A stretch of DNA of 64,000 bases from Acidimicrobiia bacterium (GTDB lineage Bacteria > Actinomycetota > Acidimicrobiia > Acidimicrobiales > Bin134), in NCBI GenBank assembly GCA_022826705.1, contig JAJDUJ010000025.1, forward strand, positions 1-64,000, written 5' to 3'. A model generated the notes under the pieces. The model did not search any database, had not been told where the DNA came from, and saw nothing but the letters and a program-made list of their open reading frames with translations. Both the position numbers and the translations under genes were made by a program. This document shows positions 17,231 to 26,285 of this stretch, piece by piece (position 1 is the stretch's first letter; every line of letters starts with the position of its first letter).

Positions 17231-19312
17231 CTAAGCCGGGCGCAGCACCAAGCTGAGCCAGCGGTCAGCGGAGGCGGTCCAGCCTCCTGGAACGACCACG
17301 GTGGAGGAGGTTTCCTCGATGATGGCGGGGCCGGCGATGGCGGGGCCGGCGATGGTGGGGCCGGGCAGAAGAGTGTGGCGGCGGTAGACGGGGGTGTCGG
17401 CCATTTCGCCGTTGAACCAGGCGGGGCGGTAGGAGAGGGGCATGGGCGGTTGGGCTGCTACTTGGTCGGTAGACCAGTCGGGCTTGGGCACGGGTCCGAT
17501 CACCCGTACCCGATAGTTGACGAACTCCACCGGGTCGGTCTGGCGGATGCCGTAAAGCTCTTCGTAGAGCTCGTTGAAGGCATTTGCCGCTTCGTCCAAA
17601 TCGCAGCCGTGGAGGGGGACGGTGAGTTCGTGGGCTTGGTGGTGGTAGCGGATGTCGATCTCTCGCTCCAGCACGATCTCGTCGGCGGAGAACCCCTCCG
17701 CTCCGATCTCGTCGGCGGCCACTGCTTCCAGCTCGGAGTAGATGGCCTCGACAGCGCTGGCATCGACCCCGACCGAGTCGATCACTTTGGTGCGGACGTG
17801 ATCGGTCACCACGTCGGAGGCCAGCAGGCCCACTGCCGAGCCCACGCCAGGGTTGGCCGGAATGACCACCTCGGTGATGCCGAACTCCTCGGCCAAGCGG
17901 GCCACATGCACCCCAGCGGCGCCGCCCGAGGCCAGCAGGGTGAAGTCGCGGGGGTCAATGCCCCGCTCCAGGGTCACCACCCGCACTGCGGCGGCCATGG
18001 TGGCGTTGACCACCTCGTACACCCCGGCGGCGGCCTCCTCCGGATTCAGCCCCATTGGCTTGGCCAGCTCGGCCAAGGCGGTGTGGGCCAGCTCTGCCTG
18101 GATGGACATGCGGCCTCCGAGGAAGAAGTCAAGGTTGAGGTAGCCCAGCACCAGATCGGCGTCGGTCACGGTGGGCTGGGTGCCGCCTCGGTCGTAGCAG
18201 GCCGGTCCCGGCTCGGCCCCGGCGGAATCGGGCCCCACCCGCAGCGCTCCGCCGCTGTCGAGGTAGGCGATCGATCCGCCGCCCGCGCCCACTTCGGCCA
18301 AATCGATCACCGGGATTTTGATGGGATAGCCGGTGTTGATCTGCTTCACGCCCGAAGAGGCGGTGCCTCCCACGTAGAACTCATGGGCGATGGCGGCGTG
18401 GCCGTTTCGCACCAGCCCTGCTTTGGCGGTGGTGCCCCCCATGTCGAAAGAGATCAGGTTGTCGATGCCGCTGAGGCGGCCAATGTGGGCAGCAGCCATA
18501 ACCCCGGCCGCTGGCCCCGACTCCACCAGTTGCACCGGTCGTCGGGCCACCGTGGCCGCCGAGATGATGCCGCCCGAAGAGCCCATGATCTGAAGCCGTG
18601 CCCCAATGCCCTGTTGGGCCAGCTCGTCGTCCAGTCGCGCGATGTAGCGGGTAACGGTGGGGCCCACGTAGGCCGACATAACCGTGGTGCAGGCCCGGGG
18701 CAGCTCCCGGTACTCGGGCCAAACCTCGCTGGAAACCGCCACGTAGAGGTCGGGGCTCAGCTCGGCGATGAGGTCGGCCACCTGGCGCTCGTGCTCCCCG
18801 TTGGCGTAGGAGTGGAGGAAGCACACCGCCACCGCCTCCACCGGCTCGCGGGCCAATAATTCGGCCAGCGCCGTGCGGGCCTGATCGACGTCGAGCGGCA
18901 CAATCACCGACCCGTCGGCTCCCATCCGCTCTGCCACATCGACAGTGCGCCGTCGGGGGACGATGGGGGCTTGTTTGGTGTAGAAGAGGTCGTACTTCTC
19001 GGCGTCGCCTTTGCGCTCGTTGCCGATGATCAAGATGTCGCCGAATCCTGCGGTGGTGACGTAGGCCACCGGACCGCCCTTGCGCTCCAAGATCAGGTTG
19101 GTGGCCAGGGTTGTGGCGTGAACCACTTGGGACACTTCGGGGGGATCATGCCCGGTCTCGGCCAAGAGCTCGTCAATCCCGTCGAGCACCCCGGCCGCGG
19201 GGTCGTCGGGGGTGGTGAGCACTTTGGCGGTGCAGACGCTGCCGTCGGAGCGGTCGATCATCACAACATCGGTGAACGTCCCCCCGATGTCGATGCCCAA
19301 AGCGAGGGTCAT
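17231..19312 (-). CDS. Hydantoinase/oxoprolinase family protein, subunit A (HyuA/acetone-carboxylase beta-like)
   Basis: The 693-residue protein opens LGIDIGGTFTDVV and has SFDMGGTTAK, both ATP-binding motifs of the ASKHA-type HyuA N-terminus, followed by the hydantoinase A domain (VVIPANPGVGSAVGLL). Family members are ATP-dependent 5-oxoprolinases, N-methylhydantoinases or carboxylases of ketones. Its ATG overlaps the stop of the B subunit (19309-19312), so the two probably form a complex. The C-terminal region contains AGPAI duplicated by a 15-bp tandem repeat. Confidence 0.85.
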   Translation of the reverse strand: MTLALGIDIGGTFTDVVMIDRSDGSVCTAKVLTTPDDPAAGVLDGIDELLAETGHDPPEVSQVVHATTLATNLILERKGGPVAYVTTAGFGDILIIGNERKGDAEKYDLFYTKQAPIVPRRRTVDVAERMGADGSVIVPLDVDQARTALAELLAREPVEAVAVCFLHSYANGEHERQVADLIAELSPDLYVAVSSEVWPEYRELPRACTTVMSAYVGPTVTRYIARLDDELAQQGIGARLQIMGSSGGIISAATVARRPVQLVESGPAAGVMAAAHIGRLSGIDNLISFDMGGTTAKAGLVRNGHAAIAHEFYVGGTASSGVKQINTGYPIKIPVIDLAEVGAGGGSIAYLDSGGALRVGPDSAGAEPGPACYDRGGTQPTVTDADLVLGYLNLDFFLGGRMSIQAELAHTALAELAKPMGLNPEEAAAGVYEVVNATMAAAVRVVTLERGIDPRDFTLLASGGAAGVHVARLAEEFGITEVVIPANPGVGSAVGLLASDVVTDHVRTKVIDSVGVDASAVEAIYSELEAVAADEIGAEGFSADEIVLEREIDIRYHHQAHELTVPLHGCDLDEAANAFNELYEELYGIRQTDPVEFVNYRVRVIGPVPKPDWSTDQVAAQPPMPLSYRPAWFNGEMADTPVYRRHTLLPGPTIAGPAIAGPAIIEETSSTVVVPGGWTASADRWLSLVLRPA
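17321..17365. repeat. Three 15-bp tandem repeats inside the hydantoinase A gene
   Basis: gatggcggggccggc occurs twice perfectly (17321-17335, 17336-17350) and once with two changes (17351-17365). In the protein this reads GPTIAGPAIAGPAI, in place of the single GPAI seen in relatives. It keeps the frame. Confidence 0.8.
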
Positions 19313-21051
19313 CGGCTTCTCAGTGCCGCGGTGGCCGCGGTGTCCACCTCCCCGGTTTCCAGGTCGATTGCCACTCCGTAGTCCCGGCGCGCGGCCTCGG
19401 GCGACACTCGGCCGTCTCGCACGTCGGCGGCCACCAGCTCGGGGTCGCGCTCATGCGGGTCTCCGAAGCCACCGCCGGCCGAGGTGAGCATGGTGATCAT
19501 GTCGCCGGCCCGCAGCGGATAGGCGGTGACCTTGGCGGGCAGCGGTTGCTCATCGGGAGTGCCCTGGTTGAGCACCCAGCCCCCGCCCGCGCCGGCTAAG
19601 CCGCCGTAGATGCCCGGTGGGGGGCGGCGGCAGCGATCGGTGGCCCGGCCGGTGAACTGTCCGTCGGCGAGGATGCGGATGTCGCGGCGCGCCCCGGTGC
19701 CGCCCCGCCACTGGCCCGGTCCCCCTGAGTCGGTCCACAGCTCGAAGCGCTCGAAGCGCACCGGGTGTTCCTGCTCGTAGGCCTCCACGGTGTGGAACGC
19801 CCCACCGGCGCCCAGCACCAGCGGGCCGGTCACATCCACGCCGTCGCGGTCGGAGCGGGCCCCGGAGCCGCCGAACTGGGGATCCATGAACGCCCACGGC
19901 CGGCCGTCGCCCCCGGTGCCGTTCATTATGTAGACGTGGACGTTGCAAGAAGCGGCCACCGCCCGGGCCGGGTCGAGCTGGGAGAACGCCCCCAACATGG
20001 CCTCCACCACGGCCATGACCGTGGCCATGCGGGCGTTGAGGGCGGCGGGCGGATTGGGATTCACCAGCGTGCCCGGGGGCAGGCGCAGCTCCAACGGCCG
20101 GAACGCGCCGTCGTTCACCGGGATGTCAGGGGCCAACAGGCAGCGCACAGCGAACAGCACCCCGGAGGTGGTCTGCGACACCGCGGCATTGATCGGCCCC
20201 GGCGCCTGGGGTGAGGTGCCCTCGAAGTCGGCGGTGATCGTGGAGCCCTTGATGGTGAGGGCGACGTGTACCTCGTGGTCGGCGTCGGGGTTCACGCCGT
20301 CGTCGTCGATGATGAACGATCCGGTGTAGGTGCCGTCGGCCAGGGCCTCGATGCCCGCCCGGGTGCGCCGCTCGGTGTAGTCCAACAGCTCGTCGGTGAT
20401 CTGGTGCAGCCGCTCGAGGCCATAGCGGGCCGCCAGATCGGCCAGCCGGTCGGCGCCGAGGTTGGTGGCCGCCATCATGGCCCGGATGTCGCCCAGCACC
20501 TTCTCCGGGGTGCGGCTGTTGGCGGCGATCACATCCAGCATCGGCTGGTTGGGCTCCCCCGCGATCGAGAGTGGCACCGGGGGCAGCACCAGGCCCTCCT
20601 GGAACATCTCAGTGGCATTAGCCGGCAAACCGCCAGCAGCCATGCCTCCCAGATCGGCCACGTGCAACAGGGCGCAGGTGAAAAACGCCAGCGTGTCGTC
20701 GATGAACACCGGCCGGAACACCATCACGTCGTTGGAGTGGATGCCGCCCCGGTAGGGATCGTTGGAGGCGTACACGTCGCCGTCGGCCATTCCCGAGGGC
20801 GGGAAGTCGTCCAGCAGGGATCGAAGCGACGGTCGCAAACTGGACAAGTGCATCAGGGGAGCGCCCATCGACTGGGCAATGAACTGGCCCCGATGGTCGA
20901 AGATCGCCGCGGTGGAGTCCCCGCCCTCTTTGACCACTGAGGAGTAAGCCGATCGCACCGTGGTCAGCCCCATCTCCTCGGCGATGGCCCCCAAGGCGTT
21001 CTTGACTACCTCCAGCGCGATGGGGTCAGAGGGCTGCCCGTCGGTGGTCAA
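19309..21051 (-). CDS. Hydantoinase/oxoprolinase family protein, subunit B (HyuB-like)
   Basis: At 580 residues it has the usual size of the HyuB/acetone carboxylase alpha-type partner. Recognisable blocks are DPIALEVVKNAL and FDHRGQFIAQS near the N-terminus, NDPYRGGIHSNDV (about residue 91), GPINAAVSQTT and the C-terminal GGGFGDPHERDP. Together with subunit A it would perform an ATP-dependent ring opening or carboxylation. It is flanked by overlaps on both sides (4 bp with the SDR, 4 bp with subunit A). Confidence 0.85.
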   Translation of the reverse strand: MTTDGQPSDPIALEVVKNALGAIAEEMGLTTVRSAYSSVVKEGGDSTAAIFDHRGQFIAQSMGAPLMHLSSLRPSLRSLLDDFPPSGMADGDVYASNDPYRGGIHSNDVMVFRPVFIDDTLAFFTCALLHVADLGGMAAGGLPANATEMFQEGLVLPPVPLSIAGEPNQPMLDVIAANSRTPEKVLGDIRAMMAATNLGADRLADLAARYGLERLHQITDELLDYTERRTRAGIEALADGTYTGSFIIDDDGVNPDADHEVHVALTIKGSTITADFEGTSPQAPGPINAAVSQTTSGVLFAVRCLLAPDIPVNDGAFRPLELRLPPGTLVNPNPPAALNARMATVMAVVEAMLGAFSQLDPARAVAASCNVHVYIMNGTGGDGRPWAFMDPQFGGSGARSDRDGVDVTGPLVLGAGGAFHTVEAYEQEHPVRFERFELWTDSGGPGQWRGGTGARRDIRILADGQFTGRATDRCRRPPPGIYGGLAGAGGGWVLNQGTPDEQPLPAKVTAYPLRAGDMITMLTSAGGGFGDPHERDPELVAADVRDGRVSPEAARRDYGVAIDLETGEVDTAATAALRSR

Positions 21052-21929
21052 AGCTCGAACGGCCCCTTGCCCATCTGGTCGCGGATGGTGATAACCGCTG
21101 GGTTGGTCATGGATCGGCGCTGCCAGTTGGCCCCGTCCACCACCATGGTGTGACCGCTGATGAACCGGGCGAAGGGGGAGGCCAAGAAAGTGGCGGCCCA
21201 GCCCAGCTCCCGCAGCTGCCCAACCCGCATGGCCGGCTGGCAGGGGTCCTTCTCGTGGGTGCGGTCGAGGCTGGAGCGGATGTCGGCGGTCATGTCCTCA
21301 TGGGGGAACAGCCCCGGGACGAGGCCGTTCACTTGGATGCCGTAGGGACCCCACTCCACGGCCAGGCTCTCGGTCATCGACTTGACCCCGGCTTTGGCTG
21401 CGGCCGAGTGGGCGAACCCGGGGCCGCCAGTCCAGGCGTATGACGCACCGATGTTGACAATCGATCCCGGCGTGCCGGCGTCTAGATGGAGGCGGGCGAA
21501 CTCCCGGGCACAGAAGAAGGTGCCGTTGAGGGTGATGTCCACCACCGTGCGCCAGGCGTTGGGCGACATGTCCTCGGCGGGCACCGGGAAGTTGGCCGCC
21601 GCGTTGTTGATCAGCACGTCGGGCAGGGCGAACCGCTCGGTGGCGGCGTCGAACGCCTCGGCGATCTGCTCGGCCTGGCGGATGTCGCAGCCCACCACCA
21701 GCACCTCAGCGCCGATCTCCTCCATGGCCGCTTGGCCCGCTTCCAGGTGCTCGGGCTTGCGGCTGGCGATAACCAGGTTGGCCCCCAGCCGGGCGAATTC
21801 AGTGGCGATGGCCTTGCCCAGTCCGGTGCCTCCGCCGGTGACGAACACGGTCTGGCCGTCGTAGGTGCCCGGCACCAGGGCGGTGGCGCCCTCCGGGGCG
21901 GGCTCGGGCAGTCCGGTGATCTCAGCCAT
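21048..21929 (-). CDS. 2,4-dienoyl-CoA reductase-like short-chain dehydrogenase
   Basis: A 293-residue Rossmann protein with VFVTGGGTGLGKAIA and LINNAAANF. The catalytic YxxxK of ordinary SDRs is replaced by HSAAAKAGV, which is how 2,4-dienoyl-CoA reductases differ (Lys kept, Tyr absent). An ordinary alcohol dehydrogenase role is therefore less likely. AGGAGG lies 10 nt upstream, inside the end of the hydratase gene. Its place between a hydratase and hydantoinase B suggests handling an unsaturated acyl-CoA. Confidence 0.8.
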   Translation of the reverse strand: MAEITGLPEPAPEGATALVPGTYDGQTVFVTGGGTGLGKAIATEFARLGANLVIASRKPEHLEAGQAAMEEIGAEVLVVGCDIRQAEQIAEAFDAATERFALPDVLINNAAANFPVPAEDMSPNAWRTVVDITLNGTFFCAREFARLHLDAGTPGSIVNIGASYAWTGGPGFAHSAAAKAGVKSMTESLAVEWGPYGIQVNGLVPGLFPHEDMTADIRSSLDRTHEKDPCQPAMRVGQLRELGWAATFLASPFARFISGHTMVVDGANWQRRSMTNPAVITIRDQMGKGPFEL

Positions 21930-21943
21930 TTGTCATATCCTCC

Positions 21944-22726
21944 TCAGGAACGCTTGTACTCGGGGTCGCGCTCTTCGGCCCGGGCCGCTCGGAACTCGGC
22001 GAAGTCGTCCGAGCGGTTGATCAGCGTTTGGAAGGCGTACTCGTCGTTCATGGAGCTGCGCAGCCCCTCCATGGCCAGGTTGCGGATCACCCGGCGAGCA
22101 AGCTGCACCGTATAAGGCGAGTAAGAGGCGATCTTGGCAGCCATCTCCATCACGGTGTCGTCCAACTCCTCAGGCGCCACAATGCGGGAAACGATGCCGT
22201 GGGTGAGGGCCTCCTCGGCGCTGAGGACCCGGCCGGTGAGCACCATGTCGCTGACCAGGCCCGACCCGCAGATCTCGAACAAGCGTCCCATTCCGCCGGT
22301 GTCGGGGATCACCCCGTGGGTCAATTCGGGGAGCAAGAAGCGGGCGCCCTCGGCCGCCACCCGGATGTCGCACAGCAGCGCTCGCTGGAACGAGCCGCCG
22401 ATGGCCCATCCCTGCATGGCCACGATGATGGGGGCGTCGATGTCCCAAACCTGCTGGATTCCCCGGTGGCCCCTCTCCATTCCGGCGTGGTGGGCAATGC
22501 CCATCTGGCCGCCGCCGATGGCCGAAACGTCCCGGCCCGACGACCACGACTTTCCCTCGCCCCGCCACACCACGGCCCGGATGGACTTGTCGGCTTTGAT
22601 CTCCCCCAGGATGTCGAACAGCGCCACGTCCATGTCGTCGTCGAAGGCGTTGTGCTTGGCGGGATTGTTGTTGGTGATGACGGCGATATGCCCGTCCACC
22701 GTGAGCTGTACTCGATCGTCGGCCAT
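21944..22726 (-). CDS. Enoyl-CoA hydratase/isomerase family protein
   Basis: The 260-residue crotonase-fold protein has NPAKHNAFDDDM, GRDVSAIGGG (oxyanion loop 1), AMQGWAIGGSF and a C-terminal trimerisation helix. In the second oxyanion segment, PELTHGVIPDTGG has acidic residues consistent with hydratase or isomerase chemistry. First gene of a four-gene minus operon with the dienoyl reductase and HyuBA. A TACGGT box ends six bases before its ATG. Confidence 0.85.
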   Translation of the reverse strand: MADDRVQLTVDGHIAVITNNNPAKHNAFDDDMDVALFDILGEIKADKSIRAVVWRGEGKSWSSGRDVSAIGGGQMGIAHHAGMERGHRGIQQVWDIDAPIIVAMQGWAIGGSFQRALLCDIRVAAEGARFLLPELTHGVIPDTGGMGRLFEICGSGLVSDMVLTGRVLSAEEALTHGIVSRIVAPEELDDTVMEMAAKIASYSPYTVQLARRVIRNLAMEGLRSSMNDEYAFQTLINRSDDFAEFRAARAEERDPEYKRS

Positions 22727-22732
22727 GCCCTC

Positions 22733-22738
22733 ACCGTA
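22733..22738 (-). promoter_or_regulatory. TACGGT -10-like box for the hydratase operon (leaderless)
   Basis: Reading the minus strand, TACGGT is followed by six bases (gagggc) and then the ATG at 22726. It lies back to back with the CACAAT box of the divergent MaoC gene. Confidence 0.45.
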
Positions 22739-22779
22739 ACCGTCGCTCTTGCTTTGGGAAGAATGGGGCCGGTTTGGGT

Positions 22780-22785
22780 CACAAT
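22780..22785 (+). promoter_or_regulatory. CACAAT -10-like box for the MaoC-amidohydrolase run (leaderless)
   Basis: CACAAT is followed by six bases and ATG 22792. With the opposing box at 22733-22738 this gives a divergent promoter pair only about 65 bp wide. Confidence 0.4.
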
Positions 22786-22791
22786 GGCGGC

Positions 22792-23664
22792 ATGGCGATG
22801 AACCTGGACTTGGTGGGAGAGCGGGGCAAGCCGCATCAGCGGGGTTGGCTGCCCCGGGACTGCACCCTGTATGCGCTCAGCGTGGGAGCGGGGTTTGGCG
22901 ATCTGGCCTTCGTGGGGGAACAGGCCGCCGGGCACCCCCAGCAGGTGTACCCCAGCTTCGTGTGCTCCGGGGGTCGGTCGGACAAGGCCAGCAGCGGCGA
23001 AGGTAATCCCATGTTCCGATACGGCGACTACCAGGTTCACCAGCTGGTACACGGCGAGCAGGAGCTGACCATTCATGGGGAAATCAGCCCCACCGGGTCG
23101 GTGGTCAGCACAGGAACGGTGGTGGGCATCTACGACAAGGGCTCCGGCGCGGTGGTCCACGCCGAAAGCGAGTCGGTGGATGCCGCCACTGGTGAGCCGC
23201 TGTTCACCACCGGTTCCAAGCTGTTCGTGATGGGCGAGGGGGGTTTCGGCGGCGACCCCGGCCCCAAAACTCCAGCCTGGGATGTCGGCGACGCGCCTCC
23301 CGACGCCGCGGTGCACTGGCAGACCTTGCCGGTGCAGTCGCTGCTCTACCGCCATGGGGGCAACGACCCCAACCTCATCCACTACGACCCCACGGTGGCC
23401 GCAGCGGCCGGGTTCGATGGCCCCATCCTCATGGGGCTAAACACCTACGGCTTCGCTTGCCGGGCCCTGGTGGAGACGGTGTGCGGGGGCGACCCCCTGG
23501 CATTGGGCTCGATAGCCGGGCGCTTCGCCTCCCCCGGCTACAACGGCGACGTGCTCACCACCCAGATCTGGCGCGACCCCGCCGAAGAGAACGGAGTGCT
23601 TTTCCGAGTGGTTTCCAACCGGGGCACCACCGTCTTCGACAAGGGCCGGGCCACGCTGCGGTAA
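22792..23664 (+). CDS. Double-hotdog MaoC family enoyl-CoA hydratase (ChsH3/Hsd4B-like)
   Basis: The 290-residue protein is a two-hotdog hydratase 2. The catalytic half contains GGNDPNLIHYDPTVAAAAGF (Asp and His of the hydratase-2 motif), then GPILMGLNTYG; the central GEGGFGGDPGP is shared, as I recall, with mycobacterial Rv3538 (Hsd4B/ChsH3), which hydrates a steroid side-chain enoyl-CoA. Size matches that family (about 286). Start at ATG 22792 rather than the TTG at 22774. Heads a plus-strand run with the amidohydrolase. Confidence 0.8.
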   Translation: MAMNLDLVGERGKPHQRGWLPRDCTLYALSVGAGFGDLAFVGEQAAGHPQQVYPSFVCSGGRSDKASSGEGNPMFRYGDYQVHQLVHGEQELTIHGEISPTGSVVSTGTVVGIYDKGSGAVVHAESESVDAATGEPLFTTGSKLFVMGEGGFGGDPGPKTPAWDVGDAPPDAAVHWQTLPVQSLLYRHGGNDPNLIHYDPTVAAAAGFDGPILMGLNTYGFACRALVETVCGGDPLALGSIAGRFASPGYNGDVLTTQIWRDPAEENGVLFRVVSNRGTTVFDKGRATLR

Positions 23665-23683
23665 CGAGCAGAAGGGAAACGCA

Positions 23684-24748
23684 ATGAGCAGATTGGTGAT
23701 CGACGCCGACGGGCACATCAGCGAGCCAGCCGAGCTGTGGGAGGAGTTCTGCGATCCGGATTACCTGGCCTTCGCCCCTCGAAGAGTGCTCGACAGCCAG
23801 GGGCGGCCCCGCACTTTCGTCGGCGGGGAGATGGCCCCCTACATCCCCTTCGACTCTGAGGCCTACGACAAGGAGCGCCCCAAGGGCGGCGTCGATCCCC
23901 ACGCCCGACTGGCCGACATGGACAGCGAGGGCATGGACATCTCGGTGATTTTCCCCACCACCGGGCTCATGTTCGGCGGAATCGCCGACGCGGCGGTGAA
24001 CAACGCCCTGTGCCGGGCATATAACGATTGGCTCCGCACCTACTGCGACACCGACACGTCCCGACTGCTGGGGGTGGCGGTGGTGCCCCAGGTCGACCCG
24101 GCGCTGATGGTGGCCGAGGCCCGCCGAGCCATCGATGAGCTGGGATTCGTGGCGGTGATGCTGCGGCCCAACGTGATTGCCGGACGCACCCTCGACCACC
24201 CTGCCTACGACGGGCTGTGGTCTCTGTTGGCCGCCCGGGGCGTGCCCGCCGCCCTGCACGAGGGCACAACCCAGAACGTGCCCCAATCAGGGCTCGACCG
24301 CTACGACAACTTCATGTTCCGCCACGTGTGCTCCCACCCCCATGAGCAGCAGATGGGATGCCTGGAGCTGATCGCCGGCGGGGTGTTGGAGCGCCATCCC
24401 GATTTGCGGGTGGTGTTCTTGGAGTCGGGCTGCGGCTGGGTGGACCACTGGCTCGAGCGCATCGACGAGCACTTGGACTCCTGGGGCCACGCCTCAGCCC
24501 CGCTGGAGCTGAACGCCACCGAGTATTTCCAGCGGCAGTGCTTTATCTCCTGCGACCCCGAAGAGCGGACCGTTCCCGGCGTGATGGACTCGCTCGGCGA
24601 CGACTGCGTGGTTTTCGCCACCGACTACCCTCACCCCGATGGAGTGTTCCCCGGCGTGGTCAAAGCCCTGGCCGACCGGGACGACCTCAGCGAAATCCGC
24701 AAGGACAAGATCTTGGGCCTCAACGCCAAGCGGTGTTTCGGCCTCTGA
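23684..24748 (+). CDS. Amidohydrolase family (ACMSD-like) metal-dependent hydrolase
   Basis: The 354-residue TIM barrel carries VIDADGHIS (Asp-x-His-like metal motif at the first strand), RPNVIAGRTLDHPAYDGLW, a His in HEGTTQNVP and FATDYPHPDG near the C-terminus. These fit the amidohydrolase-2 group that decarboxylates or hydrolyses carboxylated aromatics or enols. AAGGGAAACGCA precedes the ATG. A second, longer member is at 41308-42597. Confidence 0.85.
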   Translation: MSRLVIDADGHISEPAELWEEFCDPDYLAFAPRRVLDSQGRPRTFVGGEMAPYIPFDSEAYDKERPKGGVDPHARLADMDSEGMDISVIFPTTGLMFGGIADAAVNNALCRAYNDWLRTYCDTDTSRLLGVAVVPQVDPALMVAEARRAIDELGFVAVMLRPNVIAGRTLDHPAYDGLWSLLAARGVPAALHEGTTQNVPQSGLDRYDNFMFRHVCSHPHEQQMGCLELIAGGVLERHPDLRVVFLESGCGWVDHWLERIDEHLDSWGHASAPLELNATEYFQRQCFISCDPEERTVPGVMDSLGDDCVVFATDYPHPDGVFPGVVKALADRDDLSEIRKDKILGLNAKRCFGL

Positions 24749-24767
24749 GCGACAGGAGGCGGAAGCC

Positions 24768-26267
24768 GTGAAGAGCAGCAAACGGATGGTGGCGGCTCTG
24801 CCGCGTTGGGTACTGGTGCTATTGGCGTTGGTGCTCTTGGCCTCGGCATGCGGAGGCAACGACGATGAAGGTGGCGATGGGGCCGAGGCCCCTCAACCGG
24901 CGGTTTCGGAACCCGCGGACACCGGCGGGGAGACAGGGTCGACTCCCGCCGAAACTGAGCCCGCGGAGGCCGATTCCGAGACCGACGAGCCGGCACCTGC
25001 GGCTACTGCGGAATCCGCGTCCACTGATGCGCCAGCTCCAGAGGAGGCGCCCGAGGCTACGCCAGAACCCATCGTATTGACCGACTCGTTCCGGGGGGTG
25101 ACCTCGGAGGCCATCCTCATCGGCCACTCTTCCATCGACTTCGAGAAGTTGAACGCCGACTTTGGGCTTGACCTGCCCTACCAGAACTTCGGTCCCCCGT
25201 TTTTGGCCATGGTGGACTGGTACAACGAGCAAGGGGGCGTCCTCGGGCGGCGCCTCGAGGTGGTGTCTGAGCTGTTCTTGCCAGTGGGCGCCACTACCGC
25301 AGAAGCGGCGTGCCTGAAGCTGACCGAGGACGAACAAGTCTTCGCGGTGATCAACGGGTTTGCCGGACCGGGCGCGGAGCAGGTGAACACCTGCGTGACC
25401 GAGCTGCACGATACGATTCTGGTGGGTGGTCTCCCCACTCCTGAGCAGGCCGCAGCCGCTGGTGGGTTGTGGGTCAGCCCCCAGATGAGTCTGGAACGGC
25501 GCAACACCGCCATGGTGTCCATCTTGGAGCAAACCGGGCGCATCGACGACCTGAGTCCGGTCATGATCATCGGCGCGCATCCGGAACAACAGGCACTGGT
25601 GGACGGCATTGCCGAGGATTTGAAGGCGGCCGGGGCCGAAGTGCCAGTGGTTGGGGTGGTGACCACTACCGGTGACCAATTCGCCACTCAGGCCGAAATG
25701 GACGTGTACATCGAGCGGGCTCGCAGCGATGGCGTTGTGTCGATACTGCTGACGGGCGAGGACAACTACCGCAACACCCATCTGTGGAACACCGCTCCGG
25801 AATTCGTCTACTTGATCGGAAACGGCGATCGGCTGGCTGACTGGCAGCGGGAGCCGCCTGATGGCCTCCAAGACGGCACCAAGGTGCTCACCGCTCGAGG
25901 CGGCCCGTCCCCGATGGAAGATCCCCGCATCTTGCATTGCATCGACGTGATTGAAGGCGCCCTGGGAATTGAGATCTTGCCCCTCGAAGAACTGGGCGAG
26001 GGCGACATCCAGCACTGGGCCGGAATGATCAATGCCTGTCGCGACCTAGCCATGTTCGTCCAGATCGCCGAGGCCGCGGGGCCCGACCTCACCAACGATT
26101 CCTGGGTGGCGGCGCTGGACAACGTTCCCGACATCTCGGTTCCGGGAGTCCAATTCGCCTCCCTCAGCGCCAACAAAGTGGACGCCGCCGACGAATTGTT
26201 CCTGGTTGAGTACGACTTCAACGCTCGGGCATTCATCGAACTGGCTGGCCCACTCGACGTGGGCTAG
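24768..26267 (+). CDS. Periplasmic-binding-protein-type lipoprotein (ABC substrate-binding fold)
   Basis: Starts at GTG 24768 (AGGAGG eight bases upstream), giving 499 residues. The signal peptide ends in the lipobox LASAC (Cys28), followed by about 60 residues rich in Ala, Glu, Pro and Thr, then a Leu/Ile/Val-binding-protein-type fold (VTSEAILIGHSS...GPPFLAMVDWYNEQGGVLGRRLEVV). No permease or ATPase genes follow. It is therefore an orphan binding lipoprotein; ligand unknown, perhaps an aromatic or sterol-derived acid given neighbours. Next gene is a sulfite-oxidase-fold lipoprotein, 18 bp away. Confidence 0.8.
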   Translation: MKSSKRMVAALPRWVLVLLALVLLASACGGNDDEGGDGAEAPQPAVSEPADTGGETGSTPAETEPAEADSETDEPAPAATAESASTDAPAPEEAPEATPEPIVLTDSFRGVTSEAILIGHSSIDFEKLNADFGLDLPYQNFGPPFLAMVDWYNEQGGVLGRRLEVVSELFLPVGATTAEAACLKLTEDEQVFAVINGFAGPGAEQVNTCVTELHDTILVGGLPTPEQAAAAGGLWVSPQMSLERRNTAMVSILEQTGRIDDLSPVMIIGAHPEQQALVDGIAEDLKAAGAEVPVVGVVTTTGDQFATQAEMDVYIERARSDGVVSILLTGEDNYRNTHLWNTAPEFVYLIGNGDRLADWQREPPDGLQDGTKVLTARGGPSPMEDPRILHCIDVIEGALGIEILPLEELGEGDIQHWAGMINACRDLAMFVQIAEAAGPDLTNDSWVAALDNVPDISVPGVQFASLSANKVDAADELFLVEYDFNARAFIELAGPLDVG

Positions 26268-26285
26268 CCGTTCTCCGCAGGGAGC

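Noticed and set aside
17375..18859. A 494-codon plus-strand ORF
   Set aside because: Antisense shadow of the hydantoinase A gene; no recognisable domain, His/Gly-rich as expected from complementing GC-rich codons.
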